A stretch of DNA of 56,463 bases, from assembly GCF_025210595.1 (NCBI RefSeq), contig NZ_JAOARH010000095.1, positions 1 through 56,463 on the forward strand, read 5' to 3'. This document shows positions 7,961 through 17,643 of the stretch, piece after piece. The notes beneath the pieces are model-generated. The model did no database searches, was not told the origin of the DNA, and was given only the letters and a program-made list of their open reading frames with translations. This stretch comes from Winogradskyella sp. GTDB lineage: Bacteria > Bacteroidota > Bacteroidia > Flavobacteriales > Flavobacteriaceae. A program made the translations under genes and the position numbers. Numbering within the stretch: the first letter of the stretch is position 1; each line of letters begins with the position of its first letter.

Positions 7961-8643
7961 AAGATAGAATAAAGCATGTGTTTTTTGATTTAGATCACAC
8001 CCTTTGGGATTTTGATAAAAACTCTGGTCTAACATTTAAAAAAATATTCAGCTTAAATAATATTGAAGTAGAGCTTCAAAGTTTTTTAGATGTTTATGAG
8101 CCAATAAACCTTAAGTATTGGAAGCTGTATAGAGAAGAACAAATCTCTAAATCAGCCTTACGTTATGGCAGGTTAAAAGATGCGTTTAATGCAATACACG
8201 TAGATGTAGATGACACAATGATTAATCATTTGTCTGTTGCTTATATAGATTATCTCACAACGTTTAATCACTTGTTTGATGGAACAATAGAAATCCTGAA
8301 TTATTTAAGTGATAAATACCAATTACATATTATTACCAATGGGTTTGAAGAAGCTCAAGAACGTAAAATGAATAATGCCAATATTAAAGGGTATTTTGAA
8401 ACCATTACTAATTCTGAAATGGTTGGTGTAAAAAAGCCTAATCCAAAGATTTTTAATTTTGCATTGAATGCAGCTAATGCAAGTGCAGCCGAAAGTATAA
8501 TGATAGGTGATAGTTTAGAAGCCGACATACAAGGTGCTGATAATATTGGTATGGAAACTATTTATTTTGATTGTAGAGGGTTAAACAATTCCAATGGATT
8601 TAAAAGAATAACGGATTTAAAATCAATAGAAAACTATCTTTAA
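7957..8643 (+). CDS. YjjG-like HAD phosphatase (noncanonical pyrimidine nucleotidase)
   Basis: The 228-residue HAD-superfamily enzyme has all four motifs: DLDHTLWDF near residue 11 (nucleophile and acid Asp), the motif II Thr in ITNGF near 120, the Lys in VKKPNP near 150, and the acidic GDSLEADIQGA near 180. The TLWDFDKNS extension and the C1-type helical cap match the YjjG/YfnB group, which dephosphorylates modified or ordinary pyrimidine nucleotides in the cytosol. It overlaps the upstream deacetylase-like gene by 4 nt and is followed after 8 nt by a secreted protein gene, so the three form one operon. Confidence 0.9.
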   Translation: MKDRIKHVFFDLDHTLWDFDKNSGLTFKKIFSLNNIEVELQSFLDVYEPINLKYWKLYREEQISKSALRYGRLKDAFNAIHVDVDDTMINHLSVAYIDYLTTFNHLFDGTIEILNYLSDKYQLHIITNGFEEAQERKMNNANIKGYFETITNSEMVGVKKPNPKIFNFALNAANASAAESIMIGDSLEADIQGADNIGMETIYFDCRGLNNSNGFKRITDLKSIENYL

Positions 8644-8651
8644 AAGAACAT

Positions 8652-9437
8652 ATGATGAACAAGAAAATAGCAATCGTAATACTTTTTATAGGTGTTGGAC
8701 TTAGCGCACTGGCACAGAGGGATATTAACAACTATAAATATGTGATAATACCTTTAAAATATGATTTTATTAGTGAAAATGATCAGTATAGGCTTAATAC
8801 TTTAACCAGATATTTATTTAAGCAAGAGGGCTTTATTGCTCTATTTGATGAAGAAAAATTTCCTGAAGAGTTAAATAATGATAATTGCAAGGCGCTTTAT
8901 GCTAATGTTAACAAAATTAAGGGCGGTTTGTTTGCTACTAAACTAGAAATAGTCCTTAGTAATTGTTTTGGGAAGGAAGTGTATAAAACGGAAATAGGCT
9001 CAAGTAGAGAAAAAGACTATAAAAAAGCGTATAATGAAGCATTGAAAAACGCGTTTAAATCTATAGAAGAGTTAGAATATAAGTATGAAGCAGTTGAAGT
9101 AAAACCTATAGAAAAGAAAGTTGTAAAAAAAGATATTGTAGAAGTAAGTGATGATGTAAAACCAAAGAGTATTGAGAAAAAAAAGGAAGCAAAGACCAAT
9201 ACTTTAAATAATGTTAAGAAGGATCCTTATAAAGCTCAACTGTTTGGTGGTTTAAACTATAAGTTAATGAATAATAAAGGAGAGCTTGTTTATGTTCTAT
9301 TATATTCAGGAAAAGAAAATGTATATATAGTTAAAGGAGTAGATGCGTTAGTTTATAAATTAAATAATAATTGGGTGTTAGCTAAAAGTACTGATAACAA
9401 AATAGAAATAGAATCTATAGAGATTAAATTTGATTAA
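8652..9437 (+). CDS. Secreted or periplasmic protein of unknown function
   Basis: The 261-residue product begins with a signal peptide (KKIAIVILFIGVGL, likely cut after ALA, residue 21). A first domain follows with the start INNYKYVIIPLKYDF, then a low-complexity Lys/Glu/Val linker around residues 145-185. A C-terminal domain (NYKLMNNKGELVYVLLYSG) ends at 261. I recognise the general type from Flavobacteriaceae, where it follows the YjjG-like gene, but know no function. Two ATGs are adjacent, at 8652 and 8655, and either is possible. Its stop overlaps the stop of the convergent rarA by 4 nt, so no terminator separates them. Confidence 0.8.
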   Translation: MMNKKIAIVILFIGVGLSALAQRDINNYKYVIIPLKYDFISENDQYRLNTLTRYLFKQEGFIALFDEEKFPEELNNDNCKALYANVNKIKGGLFATKLEIVLSNCFGKEVYKTEIGSSREKDYKKAYNEALKNAFKSIEELEYKYEAVEVKPIEKKVVKKDIVEVSDDVKPKSIEKKKEAKTNTLNNVKKDPYKAQLFGGLNYKLMNNKGELVYVLLYSGKENVYIVKGVDALVYKLNNNWVLAKSTDNKIEIESIEIKFD

Positions 9438-10711
9438 TATCCATACTTTTCTTTCCATCTCGCTTTTAAAAATTGACGTTGAGCATTTTCTCTAGCGTTA
9501 TTTCTTGGGTTGTAAAGTGTTGTGTTTTTTATTTCTTCAGGTAAAAATTCATGATTAGCAAAATTGTTTTCATGGTTATGAGCATATTTATAATCGTCTC
9601 CATAACCCAACTCTTTCATGAGTTTAGTAGGTGCATTTCTTATAGATAATGGTACCGATAAATCGCCTGTCTCTCTAACGAGTTGTTGCGCTTTATTAAT
9701 AGCTTCATAGGCAGCATTGCTTTTTGGTGAACTTGCCAAATATGTTGCGCATTGACTTAAAATAATACGAGACTCAGGATTACCGATTACAGAAACCGCC
9801 TGAAAGGTGTTGTTTGCAATTACCAAAGCTGTTGGGTTAGCGTTACCGATGTCTTCGCTGGCTAAAATCAGTAAACGTCTGGCAACAAATTTCACATCTT
9901 CACCACCTTCAATCATTCGTGCTAAATAATACACTGCAGCATTAGGGTCACTACCGCGAATAGACTTAATAAAGGCTGAAATTATATCGTAATGCTGTTC
10001 ACCTGTTTTGTCGTAACGCGCAGCTTTGCTTTGCAATTGTTTTGTGACGAGCTCGTTTGTAATTGTTATGGTTTCGTCTTCAAAGGAATTAACGAGTAAT
10101 TCAAATATGTTTAGTAGTTTTCTGGCATCACCTCCAGAAAATCTAAGCAAAGCTTCAGTGTCTTTTAGTTCAATTTTTAATTTCGAAATAATTTCATCTT
10201 CAGACATTGCGCGCTGAAGTAGTGCTTCTAAATCGGTTTTGCTAAAGGCGTTTAATGTGTAAACTTGGCAACGCGATAGTAATGCAGAGATAACTTCAAA
10301 ACTTGGGTTTTCAGTTGTGGCACCAATTAAGGTTACCCAGCCTTTTTCAACAGCTTCTAATAACGAATCTTGTTGCGATTTACTAAAACGATGTATTTCA
10401 TCAATAAACAAAATAGGATTTTTAGCAGTAAATAAACCTCCACTTTTTTTAGCCTTATCTATAACATCTCTAATATCTTTTACGCCAGAGTTTATGGCAC
10501 TAAGTTTAAAAAAAGGACGTTCAGATTCGTTGGCAATGATATGTGCTAGAGTTGTTTTTCCAATACCAGGAGGTCCCCAAAGTATTAATGATGGAATAAC
10601 TCCACTTTTAATTTGCTGATATAGCATGCCGTCTTTACCAACAAGATGTTGCTGGCTGAGGTAGTCATTAAGAGTTTTTGGTCTAAGGCGTTCTGCTAAG
10701 GGAATATTCAT
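9434..10711 (-). CDS. rarA: Replication-associated recombination protein A (RarA/MgsA AAA ATPase)
   Basis: The 425-residue AAA+ protein has Walker A GPPGIGKT at 46-53, Walker B LFIDEIHRFSKSQQD around 101-115 with its DEIH core at 104-107, and the sensor region GATTENPSFEV that marks the RarA/WRNIP1 group. The C-terminal tetramerisation domain contains the usual ASEDIGNANP and NAPTKLMKELGYG stretches. RarA acts at stalled replication forks, where it unwinds DNA ends and loads or removes factors with clamp and SSB. On the minus strand TAATTTTG (10716-10723) stands 4 nt before the ATG, which predicts a leaderless mRNA. Length is typical. Confidence 0.97.
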   Translation of the reverse strand: MNIPLAERLRPKTLNDYLSQQHLVGKDGMLYQQIKSGVIPSLILWGPPGIGKTTLAHIIANESERPFFKLSAINSGVKDIRDVIDKAKKSGGLFTAKNPILFIDEIHRFSKSQQDSLLEAVEKGWVTLIGATTENPSFEVISALLSRCQVYTLNAFSKTDLEALLQRAMSEDEIISKLKIELKDTEALLRFSGGDARKLLNIFELLVNSFEDETITITNELVTKQLQSKAARYDKTGEQHYDIISAFIKSIRGSDPNAAVYYLARMIEGGEDVKFVARRLLILASEDIGNANPTALVIANNTFQAVSVIGNPESRIILSQCATYLASSPKSNAAYEAINKAQQLVRETGDLSVPLSIRNAPTKLMKELGYGDDYKYAHNHENNFANHEFLPEEIKNTTLYNPRNNARENAQRQFLKARWKEKYGY

Positions 10712-10815
10712 AAATCAAAATTACAAAATGAGAACTGAAAGAAAGGGTTTGTGACAATATTTCATGCAATTCTATTTTGGTTTTAAATTTGAAGAAGAGA
10801 ATAGAAAAGTATTGA

Positions 10816-11559
10816 ATGTCAAAACAACAATTTAAATATTCTAACCGAATTATTATTTATCCATTATTAATGGTGCTTTTGTTATGGTTGGTGTTTTGGT
10901 ATCAAACCAATATAGATTATGGTATAAAATCATTCGGCATACGACCAAAAAAGGTTGAAGGGCTTTTAGGTGTTTTTACGAGTCCATTTTTGCATGGAGA
11001 TCTTAATCATTTGTATAATAACTCTATGCCACTTTTGGTACTGTCCTTAGCCTTGTTTTATTTCTACAATAAGATTGCTTGGAAAGTCATTCTTTATGGT
11101 GTTCTATTGTCGGGTTTTTTGACTTGGATAATCGGAAACTCAGGTAATCATATAGGTGCAAGTGGATTGATATATGTTTTAGTGAGTTTTATTTTCTTTA
11201 AAGGCATTTTTGCAAAACATTATAGATTAATAGCCTTGTCTCTAATGGTGATTTTTTTGTACGGTAGTATGATTTGGTATGTGTTTCCTATTAAGCAAGG
11301 TATGTCATGGGAAGGACATTTAGGGGGTTTAATTACTGGTTTATTATTTGCTTTAGTGTTTAGAAAACAGGTTGCTAAACCAGAGCGCTACCTTTGGGAA
11401 GAACCAGATTATAATGAGGGAGAAGATCCTTTTATGAAACATTTTGATGAAGATGGAAACTTTATTGAAGTCTTGCCAGAAGAGGACGATGAAGACAATT
11501 CGCATGTAGATATGTCTTCAAAAATCAATTACATTTTTAAAGATTCAAAAAAAGATTAA
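10816..11559 (+). CDS. Rhomboid family intramembrane serine protease
   Basis: The 247-residue membrane protein has about six transmembrane segments. It carries the rhomboid signature HGDLNHLYNN (60-69) in loop 1, the catalytic Ser116 in GASG and the catalytic His168 in EGHLGG, so it should be active. Rhomboids cleave membrane proteins within or beside their transmembrane helices. A hydrophilic acidic tail of about 60 residues (DEDGNFIEVLPEEDDED) extends into the cytoplasm. It is divergent from rarA and convergent with rlmB, with only 4 nt between the two stops. Confidence 0.95.
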   Translation: MSKQQFKYSNRIIIYPLLMVLLLWLVFWYQTNIDYGIKSFGIRPKKVEGLLGVFTSPFLHGDLNHLYNNSMPLLVLSLALFYFYNKIAWKVILYGVLLSGFLTWIIGNSGNHIGASGLIYVLVSFIFFKGIFAKHYRLIALSLMVIFLYGSMIWYVFPIKQGMSWEGHLGGLITGLLFALVFRKQVAKPERYLWEEPDYNEGEDPFMKHFDEDGNFIEVLPEEDDEDNSHVDMSSKINYIFKDSKKD

Positions 11560-11563
11560 ATAA

Positions 11564-12298
11564 TTAACAACGTTGCCTTACGGCTTCATATAAAAAAGCA
11601 CCACATGCAACAGAAACATTAAGTGATTCTATTTCTCCTAGGATTGGAAGTTTGGCTTTGTTGTCTACTATTTTTAATACTGATGGATTAATACCTTTGC
11701 CTTCTGAGCCCATTATAATAGCGCAAGGTTCTTTAAAAGAAACATCATAGATTAAGTCAGTTGCTTTTTCAGTAGCGGCAACAACTTTTATTCCAGAAGA
11801 TTGCATGTGAAATACAGCATCCTTAATGTGGTCTACTTTACAAATAGGAATTTTAAATATGGCTCCAGCACTTGTTTTAATTGTGTCTCCATTTATTGGA
11901 GCTCCTCCTTTTTTTTGAATAATAATTCCTGAAACTCCTGTACATTCTGCTGTTCTAACTATAGCTCCAAAATTTCTAACATCACTTAGTTGATCTAATA
12001 ATAAAAACAACGGTGTTTTGTCAGATTCAATGGAGTTAAGTACTAAGTCGTCAATATTATGAAACTTAATAGGTGAAATGTGTGCTACAGCTCCTTGGTG
12101 GTTTCCTTTGGTTAATCGGTTTAATTTTTCAATTGGTACATAGGATGAGTTTATACCTTCAGATCGTAATAGATGTTCTAACTCTTGAAATAAGTCACCT
12201 CTTAATCCTTTTTGTATAAATACTTTGTCAATAGTTTTACCAGATTTAACAGCTTCAATTATTGCTCTTATTCCAAAAATAGTAGTCTCGTTTTTCAT
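11564..12298 (-). CDS. rlmB: 23S rRNA (guanosine-2'-O)-methyltransferase RlmB (TrmH/SpoU family)
   Basis: The 244-residue protein has an N-terminal substrate-binding domain (TTIFGIRAIIEAVKSGKTID) followed by the knotted SPOUT methyltransferase domain. The three SpoU motifs are present: LDQLSDVRNFGAIVRTAE near 107, IIMGSEGKGINPSVL near 194, and LPILGEIESLNVSVACGAFLYEA near the end. RlmB methylates the ribose of G2251 (E. coli numbering) in the ribosomal P loop using S-adenosylmethionine. Family members that act on other RNAs look similar. TACATTTG at 12303-12310 (minus strand) lies 4 nt before the ATG, again suggesting a leaderless mRNA. Confidence 0.93.
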   Translation of the reverse strand: MKNETTIFGIRAIIEAVKSGKTIDKVFIQKGLRGDLFQELEHLLRSEGINSSYVPIEKLNRLTKGNHQGAVAHISPIKFHNIDDLVLNSIESDKTPLFLLLDQLSDVRNFGAIVRTAECTGVSGIIIQKKGGAPINGDTIKTSAGAIFKIPICKVDHIKDAVFHMQSSGIKVVAATEKATDLIYDVSFKEPCAIIMGSEGKGINPSVLKIVDNKAKLPILGEIESLNVSVACGAFLYEAVRQRC

Positions 12299-12377
12299 AA
12301 GGCAAATGTATGAAACAAATTAGCGTGCGACTAATTTTTTGATTTTTATAGTGCGAAAAGTGGTTTTGTGGAAAAAA

Positions 12378-14066
12378 TCAAAAAGTAGCTGTTAGGCTAA
12401 CGTGTACTTTAGAGTCTGATAATCTAAATTGTCTGTTTTCAGATTTTCCACTAGAGTAGTTAAGTCTAAAAAGGCCAGCATTGGTTAATAAGCCTAAGCC
12501 AAATCCAAATCCAAACAATTTTTCTTTTGTGTTGGTTATTTGATTTTCAAAATACGCAGCGTCTAAAACAGAATGAATAAATACGCTGTTGCTTAAGCGG
12601 TAACGGTATTCGGTGTTAATTACGCCGTAAAGATTAGCGACTAAACTGTTTTCTTCAAAACCTCTAATAGAATTAATGCCTCCAAACCTAAAAAGCTCAT
12701 TGTCTAAATAATCATCGGAAGTTAAAATGGCGCCATTTAATCTAGTGTAGATACTGTTTTTAGGGTTTAGGTTGAAGATTTTGTAAGTGTCTAAATTAAA
12801 AACTGTTTGGCTTTGTTTTCCTGCATCGTTTTTTCTGCTACCAAAACCAGATGAAAAATCAATCCAGAAGTTAATGGGGAAAAGTGTGTTGTAAAATTGT
12901 GGTTTGGTGTAATTGTAGCTTAAAGTGTAATAATTAGAAGTGTAATCATTTAAGATTGAAGTGTCGTTTTCTAATAGGTTAGATGAGTTGGTAGATGAAA
13001 TTCCTCCAGCTATTTTGTGTTGAGGGTTTATTTGGTAATTAATCTTGGCATATTGTTTAGCGTTAGAAAATGTGGTGTCTTTTCTGAAAATGTGTAATCC
13101 AACCTGTAGCCCAATTGGTGAACCAAACAAATAGGGTAAATCTGCATCAACTCTAAAGGTTTGCTGATCTATCTCGTCACTTTTGTAATATAGATTTAAG
13201 GTTTCTCCGAAATTAAGATTGTTGACAAGTCTTAAATCTAAATAACCGTCAAACTCAATTTTATTTGTGTTTTCATTAGTTCCAAAGCCAAGGAAGCCAT
13301 CAAAAGTGTTTACGCGTGTTTTTTCTATATATAAGTAGAGTGTAGTAGAGTCTTTTGTAAAAAGTACTTCTGGATCTTTTATTTTTGAAGCAAAGCGTAT
13401 GTTGTTTAGAAGTTCTGTTTTTTCTTTAATCTCATTTAAATTGAAAGCCTTTTTTGTTTTAAGCTTCATGTATCTTTTAATGTAAGATTGTGGAAACTTT
13501 TCATAACCCTTTACAATGATTTTGTCTATGCGCCTTTTTTGATGGGTTGTAATTTTAAGTTCGGCAGATATTAACTTAGTGTTGTCTTTATGAATGTTAA
13601 TAAGTTGTAGCGTGGAAAAAGGATCACCTTCTTCTGCGATTTTTGAGTTAAGCTCATTTAGGGAGTTTTCTAGCTGCTTAATATTAAGTTCAAAAAAATC
13701 ATCTCCCTTAGTGTGGTTTATGAAGTTTAGTAATTCGGTATTAAAGGTAGAGTCATATTTAATTCTTATTTTACTTATTCTTGAGCCTAAATAAAAATGA
13801 GCTTTAAATAGAGTGTCATTCTTTTTTGTAATACTATCAAGTGTTGTGTCTATAAACCCTAGTCTTAATAATTTGGTTTTTAAGTTGTTTAATTCGGTAT
13901 TAATACTAATGTAGTTTTTAAAAGAAGTTGTGTATCCTATAGAATCAACGATAGAAGATTTAGCTTTGTCTTCACAAATTACTTTTAAGTTTAGATTTTG
14001 ACTATTAATTTGATTTGTCAAAATCAATATATGAATTATGAAAAAAAGCCTGATAGTTTTAAGCAT
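12378..14066 (-). CDS. BamA/TamA-like outer membrane protein (Omp85 family)
   Basis: The 562-residue protein starts with a signal peptide (LKTIRLFFIIHILILTNQIN). It has POTRA-like repeats in roughly residues 30-250 (for example RRIDKIIVKGYEKFPQSYIKRYMKLK). A C-terminal Omp85 beta-barrel (FRFGGINSIRGFEENSL, TEYRYRLSNSVFIHSVLD) ends in a phenylalanine. The RGF motif typical of lid loop 6 is present at about residue 469. It is shorter than BamA (about 800), so it is not the main assembly factor. It most resembles TamA-like or lipid-linked Omp85 proteins of Bacteroidetes. The substrate is unknown. Confidence 0.85.
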   Translation of the reverse strand: MLKTIRLFFIIHILILTNQINSQNLNLKVICEDKAKSSIVDSIGYTTSFKNYISINTELNNLKTKLLRLGFIDTTLDSITKKNDTLFKAHFYLGSRISKIRIKYDSTFNTELLNFINHTKGDDFFELNIKQLENSLNELNSKIAEEGDPFSTLQLINIHKDNTKLISAELKITTHQKRRIDKIIVKGYEKFPQSYIKRYMKLKTKKAFNLNEIKEKTELLNNIRFASKIKDPEVLFTKDSTTLYLYIEKTRVNTFDGFLGFGTNENTNKIEFDGYLDLRLVNNLNFGETLNLYYKSDEIDQQTFRVDADLPYLFGSPIGLQVGLHIFRKDTTFSNAKQYAKINYQINPQHKIAGGISSTNSSNLLENDTSILNDYTSNYYTLSYNYTKPQFYNTLFPINFWIDFSSGFGSRKNDAGKQSQTVFNLDTYKIFNLNPKNSIYTRLNGAILTSDDYLDNELFRFGGINSIRGFEENSLVANLYGVINTEYRYRLSNSVFIHSVLDAAYFENQITNTKEKLFGFGFGLGLLTNAGLFRLNYSSGKSENRQFRLSDSKVHVSLTATF

Positions 14067-14202
14067 TTAGTAATGAAGTCGTTTTTTTATCACTTTTTGA
14101 GGTGAAGTGATTGTCATTTTTAATTAACAACGTAAAAATATATTATTAAATATATGTGTAAAATGAATTCTTATGGTTCTTTGAAAAATAAATTCTCAAC
14201 TA

Positions 14203-14233
14203 TTTGAATAATAAATATATATTTCTACCTTTG
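14203..14233 (+). promoter_or_regulatory. Bacteroidetes-type promoter of the rpsL operon
   Basis: TTTG at 14203-14206 and TACCTTTG at 14226-14233 are separated by 19 nt and match the Bacteroidetes -33/-7 consensus (TTTG, TAnnTTTG). Transcription would start near 14239, about 40 nt before rpsL. The same 19-nt spacing recurs before rplC, rpsD and the histidine kinase gene. Confidence 0.75.
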
Positions 14234-14236
14234 CAG

Positions 14237-14252
14237 CCCTCAAAAGTGAGGG
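14237..14252 (+). promoter_or_regulatory. Hairpin at the 5' end of the rpsL transcript
   Basis: CCCTCA (237-242) and TGAGGG (247-252 of this kilobase) form a 6-bp stem around the tetraloop AAAG, exactly where the predicted transcript begins. It could protect the 5' end or be a protein-binding site. No regulator is known to me. Confidence 0.5.
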
Positions 14253-14278
14253 TTAAACAAATATTTATATAGAAATAT

Positions 14279-14653
14279 ATGCCAACAATTTCACAATTAG
14301 TACGAAAAGGAAGAGCCAAAATAACTAAGAAGAGTAAATCGGCTGCTTTAGATTCGTGTCCTCAGAGACGTGGTGTATGTACTCGTGTTTATACAACGAC
14401 ACCGAAAAAACCTAACTCAGCAATGCGTAAGGTGGCAAGGGTTCGTTTAACAAACGGAAACGAGGTAAATGCATATATCGGTGGAGAGGGTCACAACCTG
14501 CAAGAGCACTCGATAGTATTAGTTAGAGGTGGAAGGGTAAAAGATTTGCCAGGAGTTAGATATCACATTGTTCGTGGTGCGTTAGATACAGCAGGTGTTG
14601 CTGGTCGTACCCAACGTAGATCTAAGTATGGTGCAAAACGCCCTAAAAAGTAA
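14279..14653 (+). CDS. rpsL: 30S ribosomal protein S12 (uS12)
   Basis: This is the 124-residue decoding-centre protein of the small subunit. It shows [20 protein letters not shown] (41-60) and the [13 protein letters not shown] loop. The lysines at which streptomycin resistance changes occur (Lys43/44 and Lys88) are all present, so the sequence is of the sensitive type. It is first in an operon with rpsG, fusA and rpsJ, the classical str operon extended by S10. No Shine-Dalgarno sequence precedes the ATG; AAATAT does, as usual in this phylum. Confidence 0.99.
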   Translation: MPTISQLVRKGRAKITKKSKSAALDSCPQRRGVCTRVYTTTPKKPNSAMRKVARVRLTNGNEVNAYIGGEGHNLQEHSIVLVRGGRVKDLPGVRYHIVRGALDTAGVAGRTQRRSKYGAKRPKK

Positions 14654-14675
14654 TTTAAAACTTTAAAAAGAAGAC

Positions 14676-15152
14676 ATGAGAAAAAGAGCAGCAAAAAAGA
14701 GACCGCTTTTACCAGATCCAAGGTTTAACGACCAGTTGGTGACACGTTTTGTGAATAACATGATGTGGGATGGTAAAAAGTCTGTAGCTTTTAAAGTATT
14801 CTACGATGCAATTGATATTGTTGAGGAGAAAAAGAACGACGAAGAAAAAACAGCTTTAGAAATATGGAAAGACGCTTTATCTAATGTGATGCCTCACGTA
14901 GAAGTACGTAGCCGTCGTGTTGGTGGTGCAACATTCCAAATTCCAATGCAAATTCGTCCAGACCGTAAAGTATCAACAGCTATGAAATGGTTGATTGGTT
15001 ATGCGCGTAAGAGAAACGAAAAATCTATGGCACAACGTTTAGCGGCAGAGATATTAGCTGCAGCTAAAGAAGAAGGTGCGGCCGTTAAGAAAAGAGTAGA
15101 TACTCATAAAATGGCAGAAGCAAACAAAGCATTCTCACACTTTAGATTTTAA
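14676..15152 (+). CDS. rpsG: 30S ribosomal protein S7 (uS7)
   Basis: The 158-residue protein nucleates assembly of the 30S head by binding the 3' major domain of 16S rRNA. The family pattern [21 protein letters not shown] and the [16 protein letters not shown] beta-hairpin region are clear. It lies 22 nt after rpsL and 6 nt before fusA, so it is co-transcribed with both. In E. coli S7 represses its own operon; no comparable site is evident in the short rpsL-rpsG gap. Confidence 0.99.
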   Translation: MRKRAAKKRPLLPDPRFNDQLVTRFVNNMMWDGKKSVAFKVFYDAIDIVEEKKNDEEKTALEIWKDALSNVMPHVEVRSRRVGGATFQIPMQIRPDRKVSTAMKWLIGYARKRNEKSMAQRLAAEILAAAKEEGAAVKKRVDTHKMAEANKAFSHFRF

Positions 15153-15158
15153 TTAGAA

Positions 15159-17285
15159 ATGGGAAGAGATTTAAAATTCACAAGAAATATAGGTATTGCA
15201 GCACATATTGATGCTGGTAAAACTACAACTACAGAGCGTATCCTTTATTATACAGGTGTGTCTCACAAAATAGGTGAGGTGCATGATGGAGCTGCTACTA
15301 TGGACTGGATGGAGCAAGAACAAGAAAGAGGTATTACTATTACTTCTGCTGCTACAACCTGTACATGGAATTTTCCAATAGAAAATGGGCAAAAAACTCC
15401 AGATACAAAAGGATATCACTTTAATATTATTGATACTCCAGGTCACGTTGACTTTACTGTTGAGGTGAACCGTTCTTTGCGTGTATTAGATGGTTTAGTA
15501 TTCTTATTTAGTGCTGTTGATGGTGTTGAGCCTCAGTCAGAAACTAACTGGAGATTAGCTGATAACTATAAAGTACCACGTATTGGTTTTGTAAATAAAA
15601 TGGACCGTCAAGGATCTAACTTTATGGCAGTATGTCAACAAGTTAAAGATATGCTTGGGTCTAATGCAGTGCCAATTGTTATGAATATTGGTGATGAAGC
15701 AGATTTTAAAGGTATTGTTGATTTGGTTAAAAACCGTGCTATTGTTTGGCATGATGAAACACAAGGGTCAACTTTTGATGTTATTGATATTCCAGAAGAA
15801 TTAAAAGAAGAAGCAGCTGAGTTAAGAGCTAAGCTTATAGAAGAGGTTGCTAGTTACGACGAAAACCTTCTTGAAAAATTCATGGAAGACGAAGATTCTA
15901 TTACAGAAGAAGAAGTGCATGCTGCACTTAGAGCTGCTGTAATGGATATGTCTATCATACCAATGATTTGTGGTTCTGCATTCAAAAATAAAGGTGTACA
16001 GTTCTTATTAGATGCAGTATGTCGTTATTTACCTTCACCAGTAGATAAAGATGCTATTGTTGGTACAGATCCAGATACAGAGGGCCAGATATCTAGAAAG
16101 CCAGATGTAAAAGAGCCATTTTCAGCTTTAGCATTTAAAATTGCTACAGATCCTTTTGTAGGTCGTTTAGCATTCTTTAGAGCGTATTCTGGTCGTTTAG
16201 ACGCAGGTTCTTATGTGTTAAATAATAGGTCTGGTAAAAAAGAGCGTATCTCTCGTATCTATCAAATGCACTCTAATAAGCAAAATGCTATCGAGTATAT
16301 CGAAGCAGGAGATATTGGTGCAGCTGTAGGTTTTAAAGATATTAAAACAGGTGATACATTATCAGACGAAAAGAATCCTATTGTTTTAGAATCTATGGAC
16401 TTCCCAGATCCAGTAATTGGTATTGCGGTTGAGCCTAAGACTAAGGCAGATGTAGATAAGTTAGGTATGTCTTTAGCAAAATTAGCAGAAGAAGATCCTA
16501 CATTTACTGTAAGAACAGACGAAGCTTCAGGTCAGACAATTATTTCTGGTATGGGTGAGCTTCACTTAGATATTATTGTAGACCGTCTTAAGCGTGAGTT
16601 TAAGGTAGAGGTTAACCAAGGTCAGCCTCAAGTAGAGTACAAAGAAGCAATTACACAACGCGCTCAACACAGAGAAGTTTATAAGAAACAATCTGGTGGA
16701 CGTGGTAAATTTGCAGATATTGTATTTACACTTGAACCAGCTGAAGAAGGTAAACAAGGTTTGGAGTTCGTATCTGAAATTAAAGGTGGTAACGTACCAA
16801 AAGAATTTGTTCCTTCTGTAGAGAAAGGATTCAAAATGGCAATGGTAAATGGTCCATTAGCAGGTTACGAAGTAGATGCTATGAAAGTAACTTTAACGGA
16901 TGGTTCTTATCACGATGTTGATTCTGATCAATTATCATTTGAATTGGCTGCTAAGTTAGGATTTAAAGCTGCTGCAAAAGCTGCTAAAGCTGTAATTATG
17001 GAGCCAATCATGAAATTAGAAGTGTTAACACCAGAAGAAAGTATGGGTGACATTGTTGGTGACTTAAACCGTCGTCGTGGTCAGGTTAATGACATGAGCG
17101 ATAGAGCAGGTTCTAAAGTTGTAAAGGCAAATGTTCCATTATCTGAAATGTTTGGTTATGTAACGTCATTAAGAACATTATCTTCAGGTAGAGCAACATC
17201 TACAATGGAGTTCTCTCACTATGCAGAAACACCATCTAATATATCAGAAGAAGTAATCAAAGCAGCTAAAGGCGTAGAAGCTTAA
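15159..17285 (+). CDS. fusA: Elongation factor G
   Basis: The 708-residue translational GTPase has G1 AHIDAGKT at 15-22, G3 DTPGHVD at 92-98 and G4 NKMD at 146-149. Domains II to V follow, including the GGRGKF region of domain IV near residue 513 and the [14 protein letters not shown] stretch at the end. EF-G drives tRNA-mRNA translocation and, with ribosome recycling factor, subunit splitting. Its place after rpsG identifies it as the main EF-G rather than a paralogue. Start ATG follows rpsG by 6 nt. Confidence 0.99.
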   Translation: MGRDLKFTRNIGIAAHIDAGKTTTTERILYYTGVSHKIGEVHDGAATMDWMEQEQERGITITSAATTCTWNFPIENGQKTPDTKGYHFNIIDTPGHVDFTVEVNRSLRVLDGLVFLFSAVDGVEPQSETNWRLADNYKVPRIGFVNKMDRQGSNFMAVCQQVKDMLGSNAVPIVMNIGDEADFKGIVDLVKNRAIVWHDETQGSTFDVIDIPEELKEEAAELRAKLIEEVASYDENLLEKFMEDEDSITEEEVHAALRAAVMDMSIIPMICGSAFKNKGVQFLLDAVCRYLPSPVDKDAIVGTDPDTEGQISRKPDVKEPFSALAFKIATDPFVGRLAFFRAYSGRLDAGSYVLNNRSGKKERISRIYQMHSNKQNAIEYIEAGDIGAAVGFKDIKTGDTLSDEKNPIVLESMDFPDPVIGIAVEPKTKADVDKLGMSLAKLAEEDPTFTVRTDEASGQTIISGMGELHLDIIVDRLKREFKVEVNQGQPQVEYKEAITQRAQHREVYKKQSGGRGKFADIVFTLEPAEEGKQGLEFVSEIKGGNVPKEFVPSVEKGFKMAMVNGPLAGYEVDAMKVTLTDGSYHDVDSDQLSFELAAKLGFKAAAKAAKAVIMEPIMKLEVLTPEESMGDIVGDLNRRRGQVNDMSDRAGSKVVKANVPLSEMFGYVTSLRTLSSGRATSTMEFSHYAETPSNISEEVIKAAKGVEA

Positions 17286-17298
17286 AACTAATAAGAAA

Positions 17299-17604
17299 AT
17301 GAGTCAGAAAATTAGAATAAAATTAAAGTCTTACGATCATAATTTAGTTGACAAGTCTGCTGATAAGATTGTAAAAACAGTAAAGAGCACAGGTGCTGTT
17401 GTAACAGGTCCAATTCCTTTACCAACACACAAGAAAATTTTCACTGTGTTACGTTCACCACACGTTAATAAGAAGTCTAGAGAACAATTTCAATTAAGCT
17501 CTTACAAGAGATTATTAGATATTTACTCGTCTTCTTCAAAAACTATTGATGCATTAATGAAGCTTGAATTACCAAGTGGAGTTGAAGTTGAAATAAAAGT
17601 GTAA
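17299..17604 (+). CDS. rpsJ: 30S ribosomal protein S10 (uS10)
   Basis: The 101-residue protein belongs to the 30S head and is also the NusE transcription factor that links ribosomes to Nus[22 protein letters not shown] and the loop [22 protein letters not shown] are diagnostic. It sits 13 nt after fusA. Unlike the classical arrangement, in which S10 opens the operon with L3, here it closes the fusA unit. A strong terminator at 17644 and a new promoter at 17790 separate it from rplC. Confidence 0.99.
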   Translation: MSQKIRIKLKSYDHNLVDKSADKIVKTVKSTGAVVTGPIPLPTHKKIFTVLRSPHVNKKSREQFQLSSYKRLLDIYSSSSKTIDALMKLELPSGVEVEIKV

Positions 17605-17610
17605 TTAATA

Positions 17611-17628
17611 TCCTGAAATAATTCAGGA
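17611..17628. repeat. Dispersed short palindrome, short relative
   Basis: TCCTGAA (611-617) and TTCAGGA (622-628) form a perfect 7-bp stem around ATAA, 6 nt after the rpsJ stop. The arms match the palindromes at 258-278 and 29665-29685, but the loop differs. Confidence 0.5.
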
Positions 17629-17643
17629 ATTTAAAATAGAGAT

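Noticed and set aside
10317-10619. A 100-codon frame antisense to rarA
   Set aside because: It mirrors the Walker A and B region of RarA; no independent coding evidence exists.
15171-16757. Open frames of 63-91 codons opposite fusA
   Set aside because: They lie inside a strongly conserved gene, have odd compositions rich in Cys, Phe and Asn, and no promoter.
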